Assembly: GCA_002504905.1 (NCBI GenBank)
Contig: DATY01000007.1
Coordinates: forward strand, 1-57,664
Direction of reading: 5' to 3'
Origin: Euryarchaeota archaeon UBA605
GTDB lineage: Archaea; Thermoplasmatota; Poseidoniia; Poseidoniales; Thalassarchaeaceae
DNA: 57,664 bases
Below the pieces are notes generated by a model that saw nothing but the letters and a program-made list of their open reading frames with translations, was not told the DNA's origin and made no database searches. A program made the position numbers and the translations under genes. This document shows positions 35,561-45,648 of this stretch, in pieces. Each line of letters opens with the position of its first letter. The first letter of the stretch is position 1.

Positions 35561-35605
35561 TTCGTGAAAGCCAACAAATATGAGTAAGAAGAAGGTGTTA
35601 GACAC

Positions 35606-36843
35606 ATGGTGAAGAAGGAGACGAACTCAATCCATGTCCCTGACGCACCTCATCGCCCTGGAGATGAACCAAAATTTGATGAATGGAGTTACAAACCAGA
35701 AGATTTAGAACTTCTAAGAATAGATTGTTCAGTAGAGGACGCAGAAAAACATGCTAATGGATTAGTAAGAGTACTAAATGATAATCATGAAGCGAAAGGC
35801 GAATGGGATCCTAAACTCAATTCAGATGAATTGATTCTAGGCTTAGAACATATGCTCAGAATGAGAATATTTGATGAGAGAATGATGAAAATGCAACGTA
35901 CAGGAAAATTATCTTTTTACATGCGTTCATTTGGAGAAGAAGCAGTTGCAATAGCTCAGACTATGGCTCTAAAAAATGAAGATTGGTTATTTCCTACATA
36001 CAGACAACCTGGTGCACAGTTTGTAAGAGGGAGAGATATGGTCAGCATGATTTGTCACTGTATTGGGAATGAAGAAGATAATGTAAAAGGTAGACAAATG
36101 CCTGTTCATTATACATTTCGAGAGGGGAGATATATTTCAGTCTCAAGCCCAGTAGGAACGCAATTCAGTCAAGCTGTAGGGGTAGCATTAGCTTCGAAAT
36201 ATAAACAACTTGATGAAGTGACAATAACTTGGATTGGAGATGGTGCAAGTGCTGAAGGAGATTACCATTATGCACTAAATTTTGCTAGTATCTTCAAAGC
36301 ACCAGTGATTCTGAATGTTGTAAATAATCAATGGGCTATTTCGACTCATTCCAATTTTGCAAGTAAGAATCAAAACTTTGCAATAAGAGGTATCCCTTAT
36401 GGAATTCCTAGTGTAAGAGTTGATGGAAATGATTTTCTTGCACTATATTCAGTAACCAAATGGGCTAGAGAGAGAGCAGGGAAAGATTTGGGACCCACAC
36501 ATATAGAAGTACTAACATACAGGGCTGGAGCGCATAGCAGTAGTGATGATCCGTCTAGATATAGGCCAAAAGATTCGAATTCGTTTTGGCCAGGTGGAGA
36601 CCCAATTGAAAGATTAAAGTTACACCTAATCGGGAAAAATGACTGGTCAGAAAAGTTACATGAAGAATTAGAGCATAGAATAGATGCAGAAGTAATGGAA
36701 GCTTACAAAGAAGCGGTAAAATTTGGAGATTTAGCAAATGGCCCTTATCCCTCATCGGATGCTATTTTTACCGAAGTTTATGAAGAACCACCATGGCATT
36801 TACTAGAGCAATGGGATGAAATGAAAAGATGGAGGGATGAATA

Positions 36844-36844
<1 letters not shown>
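35606..36844 (+). CDS. 2-oxoacid dehydrogenase E1 component, alpha subunit (branched-chain type)
   Basis: E1-alpha binds thiamine diphosphate and decarboxylates the 2-oxoacid. The TPP motif GDGASAEGDYHYAL...NNQWAIS spans about residues 211-245. Phosphorylation-loop-like sequences GAHSSSDDPSRYRP and the GRQMPVHYTF segment closely resemble the branched-chain alpha-keto acid dehydrogenase E1-alpha rather than bacterial homodimeric AceE. The 412 residues include a typical N-terminal extension of about 60. It overlaps E1-beta by one base (TAATG). The substrate (pyruvate or branched-chain oxoacids) cannot be fixed from sequence; branched-chain is slightly favoured. Confidence 0.93.
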
Positions 36845-37854
<1,010 letters not shown>

Positions 37855-37856
37855 AT

Positions 37857-39149
37857 ATGGAAGATTATGTTTTCAAATTACCAGATATAGGAGAAGGAGT
37901 AGTAGAAGGAGAAATTGTGTCATGGCACGTTAAAATTGGTGATTCTGTAGCCGAAGATGCACCGATTGTCGATGTAATGACTGATAAGGCGACCGTCACG
38001 ATCCCTTCACCAACTAGTGGAGTTGTGAAGGAACTAAGTGGCGAAGTAGGTGATATGATTGCTGTCGGAACTGCTTTGATAACTTTCACAGGAGGAGATA
38101 ATCCTGTCTCTCCGCCAGAAGAACCTGAGGACACCAAAACCATCCCTGAACCCGAAATAAAACAACCAGTAGAAGAATCTATTAAAGAGAAAATTGAAGT
38201 TTCAGAGGAAAGAAAAACAACTACTGTAAATATTCCAATTCAGGAACCAATTAAATCAGTGAAAAATAATTTGGGAACTAGGGTTTTAGCAAGTCCTGCT
38301 GTCAGAAGAAGAGCTAGGGAGGCAGACCTAGACCTTACATTAGTATCAGGATCCGGGCCAGCGGGTAGAATTAGACATGCAGACTTAGATGCATTCATCG
38401 CAGCAGGCGGTGCAGTTACCGGAGCCCCTCCAAAATCATATTCAAGTAAAAGAACTGAGACAAATGAGATTAAAGTCGTTGGTTTAAGAAGAAAAATTGC
38501 TGAACAAATGGTTAAATCGAAATTTTCTATACCTCACTTTTCGTACTTTGAAGAAATTGATGTTACAGAATTGGAAAAACTTAGAAAATTTTTAAATTCT
38601 ACTAAAGATGCTAGTCAACCTAAGTTGACTTATCTGCCATTCATCATGATGGCTTTGGCTAAAATTATGCCTCAACATCAAGAATGTAATGCACACTATG
38701 ATGAAGAAAATAACGTAGTCACTCAACATTCAGCAGTTCATCTTGGGATTGCTACTCAAACCGACAGAGGGTTGTTTGTTCCTGTAGTAAAACATGTTGA
38801 AGCAATGGATATTTGGCAATCTGCTTCTGAGATGCAAAGAGTTTCCGGTTCAGCGAGAGACGGAACTGCCAGCCTGGACGACTTAACTGGATCGACATTT
38901 ACAATTACTAGTCTTGGCAGAGATGGAGGATTGGGGGCTACGCCGATAATAAATCATCCAGAAGTTAGTATTTTAGGTGTTCACAAAGCGAGAGAAATGC
39001 CTGTGGTTCAAGATGGAAAAATTGAAATTAGAAGAATAATGAATGTATCAAGTTCTTTCGATCATAGAATTGTTGATGGGGCTAATGGAGCCGCCTTAAT
39101 TCAATCATTGAAGAAATTTCTAGAACACCCAGCTTTAATTTTTATGTAG
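37857..39149 (+). CDS. 2-oxoacid dehydrogenase E2, lipoyl acyltransferase
   Basis: E2 transfers the acyl group from lipoate to CoA and forms the core of the complex. One lipoyl domain covers about residues 1-80, with the lipoyl lysine in VMTDKATVTIPSP (K44). A Pro/Glu-rich linker follows, then a peripheral-subunit-binding domain near 140-180 (ASPAVRRRAREADLDL). The catalytic domain ends with FDHRIVDGANGAA, where His and Asp are the active-site residues. ATG at 37857 is preferred over 37851 because GGAGGAAT lies 4 nt before it. It is coupled to E1-beta and followed by E3. Confidence 0.95.
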   Translation: MEDYVFKLPDIGEGVVEGEIVSWHVKIGDSVAEDAPIVDVMTDKATVTIPSPTSGVVKELSGEVGDMIAVGTALITFTGGDNPVSPPEEPEDTKTIPEPEIKQPVEESIKEKIEVSEERKTTTVNIPIQEPIKSVKNNLGTRVLASPAVRRRAREADLDLTLVSGSGPAGRIRHADLDAFIAAGGAVTGAPPKSYSSKRTETNEIKVVGLRRKIAEQMVKSKFSIPHFSYFEEIDVTELEKLRKFLNSTKDASQPKLTYLPFIMMALAKIMPQHQECNAHYDEENNVVTQHSAVHLGIATQTDRGLFVPVVKHVEAMDIWQSASEMQRVSGSARDGTASLDDLTGSTFTITSLGRDGGLGATPIINHPEVSILGVHKAREMPVVQDGKIEIRRIMNVSSSFDHRIVDGANGAALIQSLKKFLEHPALIFM

Positions 39150-39157
39150 GTGGAAAA

Positions 39158-40594
39158 ATGAGTGGAAATCGTAAATGTCAAGTTTTAGTTGTTGGAGCCG
39201 GCCCAGGAGGTTACGTTGCTGCAATAAGGTCGGCTCAATTGGGTCTTGATACAATTATTGTAGAAGCAGAAAAGGCTGGAGGAGTTTGTCTAAATGTTGG
39301 ATGTATTCCTAGTAAAGCAATCATTCATGCCGCTGAAAGATATGAACAATTGGGTAAACATTCTTCTGATGAGGGACATATGGGAATTTCAGTATCTGGG
39401 AAACCTGAAGTCGAAATGAAGGGGATTGTCGAGTGGAAAAATGGAATTGTACAGAGATTGACCAAAGGTGTAGAAGCATTAGTAAAAAATGCAGGTGCAG
39501 AATTAATTAATGGTTGGGCTACATTTTCTTCTGCTAAACAGTGTACGGTGAAGACAGATGATGGTGAAATAAATATCGAAGCAGAAAATGTAATTATTGC
39601 TACAGGTTCATCACATATTGATCTGCCTTTTATGCCGTGTGATGAAGAATTTGTTCTATCTTCTACTGGGGCATTGAGTTTGCAAAAATTACCCAAAAAA
39701 GTTGCAATAGTCGGAGGAGGATACATAGGACTAGAATTAGGTTGTGCACTGACAAAATTAGGTACAGAAGTCATAGTCGTTGAAGGAATGGACAGTATCC
39801 TAGGCATTATAGATAAAGAAATCAGAAGACCACTTGAGATTTGGTTGAAGAAGAATAAAGTTGTTGTTCATACTAATGCTCTTGCCAGAGGTTCTAAGAT
39901 TAAAGGGAAAGGGGCCTCGAGAAAAGTGGAATTGATATTTGAAAAAGATTCTGAGGAACAAAAAATTACAGTAGATAAAATTCTAGTTACTGTTGGAAGG
40001 AGTCCTAATTCAAAAGGCTGGGGATTAGAAAATATGGGGATCAGAATGGATACTTCTGGTAGATTTATCAGAATTGATAGACAATGTAGAACCTCTGCAC
40101 CTGGAGTTTATGCAATTGGCGATGTCGCTGGAGAACCAATGTTAGCACACAAGGCAAGTGCTCAAGGTGAAATGGTAGCAGAGATAATCTCAGGCAAAAA
40201 AAGAGAATTTGATAAAGTTGCAATTCCAGCAATTGTTTTCACGGAACCAGAAATAGTTTCAGTTGGGATTACTCCGGATGAAGCGAAAGAAAGAGGAGAA
40301 GAAGTTATCACAGGTAAATTCCCTCTAGCAGCTAATGGGAGATCATTAACAATTGAAGCAGAAAAAACTGCTGGTTTCATTAGAGTTACTGCAAGAAAAG
40401 AGGATCATGTGATTTTGGGGATACAGGCTGTAGGAAGTCATGTAGCAGAATTACATGGTGAATTTATTCTTGCTCTCGAAATGGGCGCACAATTAGAAGA
40501 TATTGCAGATACTGTTCATGCTCATCCAACTATGACTGAGGCATTTCATGAGAGTGTGTTGAAAACTCTAGGTCATGCAATACATATATCCTGA
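39158..40594 (+). CDS. lpd: Dihydrolipoamide dehydrogenase (E3)
   Basis: E3 reoxidises dihydrolipoamide with NAD+. The N-terminal FAD motif VVGAGPGGYVAA (11-22) and redox disulfide CLNVGC (C44, C49) are present. The NAD motif VGGGYIGLELG is in the middle. The C-terminal HAHPTMTEAFHE contains the catalytic His-Glu pair. The 478 residues are standard. It starts 8 bp after E2 with AGGTGGA before ATG. It can also serve the glycine cleavage system, since no other L protein is seen nearby. Confidence 0.96.
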   Translation: MSGNRKCQVLVVGAGPGGYVAAIRSAQLGLDTIIVEAEKAGGVCLNVGCIPSKAIIHAAERYEQLGKHSSDEGHMGISVSGKPEVEMKGIVEWKNGIVQRLTKGVEALVKNAGAELINGWATFSSAKQCTVKTDDGEINIEAENVIIATGSSHIDLPFMPCDEEFVLSSTGALSLQKLPKKVAIVGGGYIGLELGCALTKLGTEVIVVEGMDSILGIIDKEIRRPLEIWLKKNKVVVHTNALARGSKIKGKGASRKVELIFEKDSEEQKITVDKILVTVGRSPNSKGWGLENMGIRMDTSGRFIRIDRQCRTSAPGVYAIGDVAGEPMLAHKASAQGEMVAEIISGKKREFDKVAIPAIVFTEPEIVSVGITPDEAKERGEEVITGKFPLAANGRSLTIEAEKTAGFIRVTARKEDHVILGIQAVGSHVAELHGEFILALEMGAQLEDIADTVHAHPTMTEAFHESVLKTLGHAIHIS

Positions 40595-40603
40595 GGTGAT
40601 TAG

Positions 40604-41275
40604 GTGAAAAAAATCCAAGTCCTAAGGGCTGGAATTATTGAACATACAAAAGTTTCGGATATCATGCGCATAATGCAACAAAAAAGAATAGATGATCAAA
40701 TTATTGATTCAATCATTCTTGTAGAGCACCCTGAGATAGTCACAATTGGCCCACAAGCGAGTAGAGATGGAATTGAGGTTAGTGAAGACTACGAGCAAAC
40801 CGTTGTTGACAGAGGAGGCGGGATTACTTGGCATGGCCCAGGACAACTCGTCGCTTACCCAATAGTCAAATGGGAAAAAAACGAACAAAGTGTTAGGAAA
40901 ATCATCAATAGAATAGAAGATTTGATAATCAAAACTCTGAAAGATCTTGGAATAAATGGGTATAGAAATCCTGCAATGATGGGTGTATGGGTTGATGGTA
41001 AGAAAGTTTGTTCCATTGGACTTGCATTTCTTCACTGGGTTAGTAGACACGGATTAGCATTAAACTACGCCACTCCAGGAAATAGAATTGAAAACCTCCC
41101 ATGCTGTGGATTAGATGTAGGAACTACAACATCATTAGAAAAATTAGGATACAAAGAAATAAATAATCAACAAATTACAAGAGAATTATTAGAAAATACT
41201 TTGATTTCTAATATTAAAGAGATTTTGAACCGTATACCAATAGAAGAAGACTGTAATCTTGAGGATTTCATATGA
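40604..41275 (+). CDS. lipB: Octanoyltransferase LipB
   Basis: LipB moves octanoyl from acyl carrier protein to lipoyl domains, before LipA acts. The family signature RGGGITWHGPGQLVAYPI is at residues 70-87. The catalytic Lys is in VWVDGKKVCSIG (K133/K134) and the catalytic Cys in LPCCGLDVGTTTSL (C167/C168). The usual GRKIASIG is replaced by KKVCSIG, an extra Cys near the active site. It starts with GTG 4 nt after GAGGTGA. Its place after lpd, with lipA at the other end, makes a complete de novo lipoylation route around the dehydrogenase genes. Confidence 0.93.
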   Translation: MKKIQVLRAGIIEHTKVSDIMRIMQQKRIDDQIIDSIILVEHPEIVTIGPQASRDGIEVSEDYEQTVVDRGGGITWHGPGQLVAYPIVKWEKNEQSVRKIINRIEDLIIKTLKDLGINGYRNPAMMGVWVDGKKVCSIGLAFLHWVSRHGLALNYATPGNRIENLPCCGLDVGTTTSLEKLGYKEINNQQITRELLENTLISNIKEILNRIPIEEDCNLEDFI

Positions 41276-42468
41276 AAAAACCAGAAAAAAGTTCTATGAA
41301 TAAATTTTGGGGTCTCGATGAAGAAACTATTTTCTTGAATCATGGATCTTATGGCGCAACTCCGAAAATAGTCTTAGACGAACAAAATCGATGGATGAAG
41401 ATTATTGAGAAGGACCCAGTAAGATTTTTTGAAGAAATTGCCCCTAAAGCCCTATTGAAATCAAGAATGGCTATAGCAAATTTTGTTAAATGTGACCATG
41501 ATGATTTAGCATTGATTGAAAATGCAACCTCAGGTGTGAACACTATCTTGAAATCTTTAGATTTTAATATCGATGACGAGATATTAGTCCCCAATCACGC
41601 ATATCAAGCTTGTAGGAATACAGTGGATTATGTCGCTAAAAGAAGCGGTGCTAAAGTAATTACTTGCGATATACCATTTCCCGTCTATAATGATGACATA
41701 ATTATTCAAAGGATAATGGATTGTGTAACAGAAAAGACAAAAATAGCATTAATTGATACAGTCACAAGCCCAACCGGAATTAAAATGCCTTTTGAAAAAA
41801 TAGTAAACTTATTGGAAAATAAAGGAGTAATGGTACTTCTTGATGCTGCTCACGGAATAGGAATGATACCTCTTAATTTAGACGAAATAGGAGCATCATT
41901 TACTACTAGCAACTGCCATAAATGGCTGTGCGCCCCTAAAGGATCAGCATTCCTACATGTTAGAAAAGATTTGCAAGAATTAATACATCCTCTAACAATC
42001 AGTCATGGGATGACTATGCCAATAAATGATATTTCTAGATTCCGTCATGAATTCGATTGGACGGGGACCAGAGATATTTCCGCATGGTGCGTAATTCCAT
42101 TTGTGATTAGTGAAATAAGTAAGATGGTTGGAATGACTTGGGATGAAATAATGAAACATAATAATAAATTAATTATAGAAGCAAGAAAAAAGCTTTGTGA
42201 AAAGTTGAACATTAACCCTCCTTGTCCTGAAAAAATGCTATCTAGTATAGCGACACTAAAACTGAACTTTGAGGATTTTTCCAATCTTTCAGTTCATGAA
42301 TCAGATCCAATACATTTAGAACTTTTAGAAACATACAATATACAAGTTCCAGTATGGTATTGGCCTGATCCAGAGGGGAGATATATACGTATTTCTGCAC
42401 AAATTTATAATCACTTAGATGAGTATGAATATTTGGCAAACGTACTGGAAAATGTCTGTGAAAATTAA
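41272..42468 (+). CDS. Class V aminotransferase / isopenicillin N epimerase-like PLP enzyme
   Basis: The 398-residue protein is a PLP enzyme of fold-type I class V. It has FLNHGSYGATP near residue 21, ENATSGVNT near 83, DAAHGIGMIP with the cofactor Asp at 191, and the PLP lysine K217 in SNCHKWLCAPKGSAF. These match the CefD (isopenicillin N epimerase-like) branch, relatives of which include C-S lyases. Its start overlaps the lipB stop by 4 bp, so it belongs to the lipoate/dehydrogenase operon. The reaction is not known. A sulfur-related or amino-acid-related role linked to the operon is inference. Confidence 0.85.
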   Translation: MKKPEKSSMNKFWGLDEETIFLNHGSYGATPKIVLDEQNRWMKIIEKDPVRFFEEIAPKALLKSRMAIANFVKCDHDDLALIENATSGVNTILKSLDFNIDDEILVPNHAYQACRNTVDYVAKRSGAKVITCDIPFPVYNDDIIIQRIMDCVTEKTKIALIDTVTSPTGIKMPFEKIVNLLENKGVMVLLDAAHGIGMIPLNLDEIGASFTTSNCHKWLCAPKGSAFLHVRKDLQELIHPLTISHGMTMPINDISRFRHEFDWTGTRDISAWCVIPFVISEISKMVGMTWDEIMKHNNKLIIEARKKLCEKLNINPPCPEKMLSSIATLKLNFEDFSNLSVHESDPIHLELLETYNIQVPVWYWPDPEGRYIRISAQIYNHLDEYEYLANVLENVCEN

Positions 42469-42504
42469 GCAATAGTTCAAGATGTCTAGTTAACACGGCC
42501 TTCC

Positions 42505-43080
42505 ATGCCATCCGCAGTTGTAGCCTTGACTGGCGCATCAGGTGCACAGTACGCAGTGCGCCTAGTTGAAGCACTTTCAGATGCTTCTTGGGATGTTGAT
42601 TTGATAGTCACAAAGACCGGTGCCATCAACTTACATCTCGAATGTGACATGGTTCCCGAAGATTTATCGAAAATTGAAAGAGTTACTTTGCATGATAATC
42701 ATAATCTAGCAGCTAAACCGGCTTCTGGTTCTGCAAAATATGATGCATATATTGTTTGTCCGACTAGTGGAACTACAATTGGAAAAATCGCCGCAGGGAT
42801 ATCAGACAATCTAGCGACTAGGAGTGCACTTGTCGCCCTAAAGGAAAGAAGGAAATTGATTCTAGTCCCTAGAGAAGCTCCTTTTGCTACGGCACATCTA
42901 GAAGCGATGGCTAAGATGTCAACATGGGGAGTAATTATTCTTCCTGCTAGTCCAGGATTTTATCATAAACCAAATACCATTGATGAACTAATAGATTTCG
43001 TAGTTGCTAGAATTTTGGATCAACTAGATATTAATCATAATTTAAGTAAAAGATGGTCAGGCGAAGAAGTAGATCATTAA
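42505..43080 (+). CDS. ubiX: Flavin prenyltransferase UbiX family
   Basis: UbiX makes prenylated FMN, the cofactor of UbiD-type decarboxylases. The N-terminal VVALTGASGAQYAVRLVEAL is the flavin-binding start typical of the family. CPTSGTTIGKIAAGISDNLATRSALV, and the LVPREAPFATAHLEAMAKM segment with PxxP-like ending (ILPASPGFYHKPNTIDELIDFVVARILD), complete the signature. The 191 residues are normal. No ubiD is visible in the window, so its client enzyme is elsewhere. It begins 36 bp after the aminotransferase and is probably leaderless. Confidence 0.92.
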   Translation: MPSAVVALTGASGAQYAVRLVEALSDASWDVDLIVTKTGAINLHLECDMVPEDLSKIERVTLHDNHNLAAKPASGSAKYDAYIVCPTSGTTIGKIAAGISDNLATRSALVALKERRKLILVPREAPFATAHLEAMAKMSTWGVIILPASPGFYHKPNTIDELIDFVVARILDQLDINHNLSKRWSGEEVDH

Positions 43081-43085
43081 AGTCT

Positions 43086-43544
43086 TCAATTCTTGCAGAA
43101 ATCAACAATTTCTTGATAATTCGGTTCTATACCAGGGTTTTCTGCAATCCAGCAATATCCAATTTTTCCATCTTCATTAATGATAAAAACAGATCTCTGA
43201 GCGGCAATGAATCCAGGCATTACAAAGTCAATTCCAACACCATACGAATTTGTAACCACCCTATTAATATCAGAAAGTAATGGGAAACCTATTGAGTTGA
43301 TTTTGGAAAACTCATTATTAGAGAATATTGAGTCAACACTGATTCCGAAAACTTCAGCCTCTAAACTATCAAAATCACTCATGAAGTCCGTAAGAGTGCA
43401 CATTTCAGTAGTACAAACACCAGTGAAGGCCGAAGGATAAAATGCTAAAACTACCTTATTTCCAATTGAGTCACTCAAAGTAACCATATTTCTGTCATTC
43501 GCCATCAAAGTAAAGTCCGGTGCAGGGTCGCCTACTGATACCAT
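43086..43544 (-). CDS. Peroxiredoxin (AhpC/TSA family)
   Basis: This thiol peroxidase reduces hydroperoxides. The PxxxTxxC active-site motif is PSAFTGVC with peroxidatic C44, and a second Cys (C49) lies five residues later in CTTEMCTL. The thioredoxin fold pattern and the FGISVDS segment fit AhpE/Prx-like proteins. From the preferred ATG (MVSVGDPAPDF) there are 152 residues; ATG at 43568 would add 8 and is also possible. It is divergent from a CxxC thioredoxin-like gene, which could be its reductant. Confidence 0.92.
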   Translation of the reverse strand: MVSVGDPAPDFTLMANDRNMVTLSDSIGNKVVLAFYPSAFTGVCTTEMCTLTDFMSDFDSLEAEVFGISVDSIFSNNEFSKINSIGFPLLSDINRVVTNSYGVGIDFVMPGFIAAQRSVFIINEDGKIGYCWIAENPGIEPNYQEIVDFCKN

Positions 43545-43600
43545 ACACTTGCGGAAGGATGGGGCCATTCAAAGATAACCGTCTCTTGGAGTTAATTATT

Positions 43601-43912
43601 ATGACTGAAATAACATCAATTACAGACTGGAAAAAGAACATTATGGATTCAAATTTCCTGCTCTTAATTACAAAAGAATCTTGTGAAGATTGTAGAGAAG
43701 TTGAAAGATATTTAGAAAATCATGATTATAGAATTGATGAGTATGATATTAAAAAAATAAATTTAGATAATTTAGAATCAAAGAAACTTATCGAATCAAT
43801 GGAATGGATAAAAATTGAAGTTGACTATGTACCATTTTGGAGCCTAATTATTGATAGTATAAGAGTTAAATCAATTAAAGGAAATATTGAGTTAGTTAAA
43901 GAAATTCTGTAA
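43601..43912 (+). CDS. Thioredoxin-like protein with CEDC motif
   Basis: The 103-residue protein has a short thioredoxin-like layout: SNFLLLITKESCEDCREVERYL with a CxxC at C28 and C31, then a VDYVPFWSLIID strand where thioredoxins have the cis-Pro region (VPF). This suggests a disulfide reductase or redox carrier. The start ATG was chosen because upstream codons show no similarity and overlap the peroxiredoxin leader. It is divergent from the peroxiredoxin and convergent with argS (1 bp apart). Its specific partner is unknown. Confidence 0.72.
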   Translation: MTEITSITDWKKNIMDSNFLLLITKESCEDCREVERYLENHDYRIDEYDIKKINLDNLESKKLIESMEWIKIEVDYVPFWSLIIDSIRVKSIKGNIELVKEIL

Positions 43913-45640
43913 TTACATTTTTTCAGGAGCTTCGATACCTAAAAGTCCCAGTCCAGTGCTTAGTATCCTTGCGGTTAAATTGCAAATAGCCAATCTACTA
44001 TTCATTGTTTCTTCATTATCTGAAACTAAAACAGGACAATTCTCATAAAATGAAGCAAAATCTTGTGCTAGATGATGTAAATAAACTGCTAATCGATGAG
44101 GACTGTAATTACTAATTGAATCATCTATTGATTCAGAAAAACCAATAATAGATTTACACAATGACATTTCAAAATCATTTTTTACAATAATTTCTGAACT
44201 AAGAGTAGATTCTCGAGGAATAGAGGATTTGCGAAAAATACTACAGATTCTCGCATGAGCGTACTGTAGATAAGGCGCTGTATTACCATCAAAAGACAGC
44301 ATTTTATCCCAATCAAAAGTATAATTCTTATTCCTATCAATAGATAAATCAGCGTACTTAATTGCACCAATTCCTATCATTTTAGAAACATCACGACGTT
44401 CTAAATCAGACATGGAAGGATTCTTTTCAAGAATTATTTTTTCGGCTCTATCTACTGACTCTTCCAATAATTCCTTCAGAGTAATCGCTCTTCCTTCTCT
44501 ACTAGCCAATTTCTTGCCATCAGAACCCATTACTAATCCAAACGGTACATGAACTGCTTTGATTTTCTCATCCATGAAACCCGCATCAATAGCAACCTGG
44601 AAAACCATTGAAAAATGTTGAGATTGCTCCGCTCCGACTACATACAGCATTTCATCGCACTCAATCTTTTCAACACGATTTATGATACAAGCAAGATCAG
44701 TAGTGGCGTAATTAAAACCACCATCTCCTTTCTGAATAATTAGAGGAAGAGGTTCATTTTCACGATTAATCCAACCCTCAGGAAATACAACTAATGCACC
44801 GTCACTTTCAACAATTAAATTTTTTGATTTGAGACGTTCTACTACTTCGGGAAGTAAATTTTCATATATTGATTCTCCAGCTAAATTTTTATCATCAAGA
44901 AGAACATTTAGCATCCTGTAAACTGAGTTAAAATGGATTAATGAATAATCAACTAAACTCTGCCAAAGTTTGATTGTCTCTGGGTCTTTAGATTGAAGTT
45001 TAACAACTCTTTCCCTGGAACGAATGGCGAAATCATCAATATTTTCAAATTTATACCTTGCATCCTTATAGAAAGTAGATAGGTCTATTTCACCTATATT
45101 TTTACTTTCACATTCAATGAAGTGTTCAATTAACATGCCAAAAGGAGTACCCCAGTCTCCGATATGATTTTCCCCTATCACATTGTGACCCTTGAATAAT
45201 AAAATTCTTGACAATGCATCACCAATTACAGTTGATCGTAGGTGTCCAACATGCATTCTTTTAGCAATATTAGGAGATGAATAATCAATAACAATAGTTT
45301 TGGCATTTTCTAATTCTACTCCCAATCTAGAATCAGAATTCATAGTAGAAATTTGCTTAGATAACCAAGAATTTTTTGCCTTGAAATTAAGGAAACCATT
45401 AATCACATTTATTTCAGCAATATCCGATAATTCAGAATTAACATTTTCCGCGATTTGAATGGCTATATCATTTGGAGACTTTCTAAAAATTTTTGAAAAT
45501 GTATGACAAGGTAGAGTAATATCTCCATGTTTTTTATCGGTTGAATTTCCCAATAAATTTTGCCACTTATTTTCCTCTAGTTCCAAATCTTCCATCACAA
45601 TTGAAAGTTTTTGGACTATTTCGTTACAAAGTTCCCTCAT
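43913..45640 (-). CDS. argS: Arginyl-tRNA synthetase
   Basis: This class I synthetase charges tRNA-Arg. The HIGH motif is HVGHLRSTVIGD (from residue 130). The KMSKS-like loop is reduced to KKLASREGRAITL, as often seen in ArgRS. The C-terminal part has YLQYAHARI and the anticodon-binding DALR-like domain. The 575 residues from the chosen start are normal. ATG at 45640 lies exactly 4 nt after AGGTGA, which overlaps the end of the aRF1 gene; the frame opens 6 codons earlier. It forms a minus-strand unit with aRF1. Confidence 0.96.
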   Translation of the reverse strand: MRELCNEIVQKLSIVMEDLELEENKWQNLLGNSTDKKHGDITLPCHTFSKIFRKSPNDIAIQIAENVNSELSDIAEINVINGFLNFKAKNSWLSKQISTMNSDSRLGVELENAKTIVIDYSSPNIAKRMHVGHLRSTVIGDALSRILLFKGHNVIGENHIGDWGTPFGMLIEHFIECESKNIGEIDLSTFYKDARYKFENIDDFAIRSRERVVKLQSKDPETIKLWQSLVDYSLIHFNSVYRMLNVLLDDKNLAGESIYENLLPEVVERLKSKNLIVESDGALVVFPEGWINRENEPLPLIIQKGDGGFNYATTDLACIINRVEKIECDEMLYVVGAEQSQHFSMVFQVAIDAGFMDEKIKAVHVPFGLVMGSDGKKLASREGRAITLKELLEESVDRAEKIILEKNPSMSDLERRDVSKMIGIGAIKYADLSIDRNKNYTFDWDKMLSFDGNTAPYLQYAHARICSIFRKSSIPRESTLSSEIIVKNDFEMSLCKSIIGFSESIDDSISNYSPHRLAVYLHHLAQDFASFYENCPVLVSDNEETMNSRLAICNLTARILSTGLGLLGIEAPEKM

Positions 45641-45648
45641 TAAATCAC

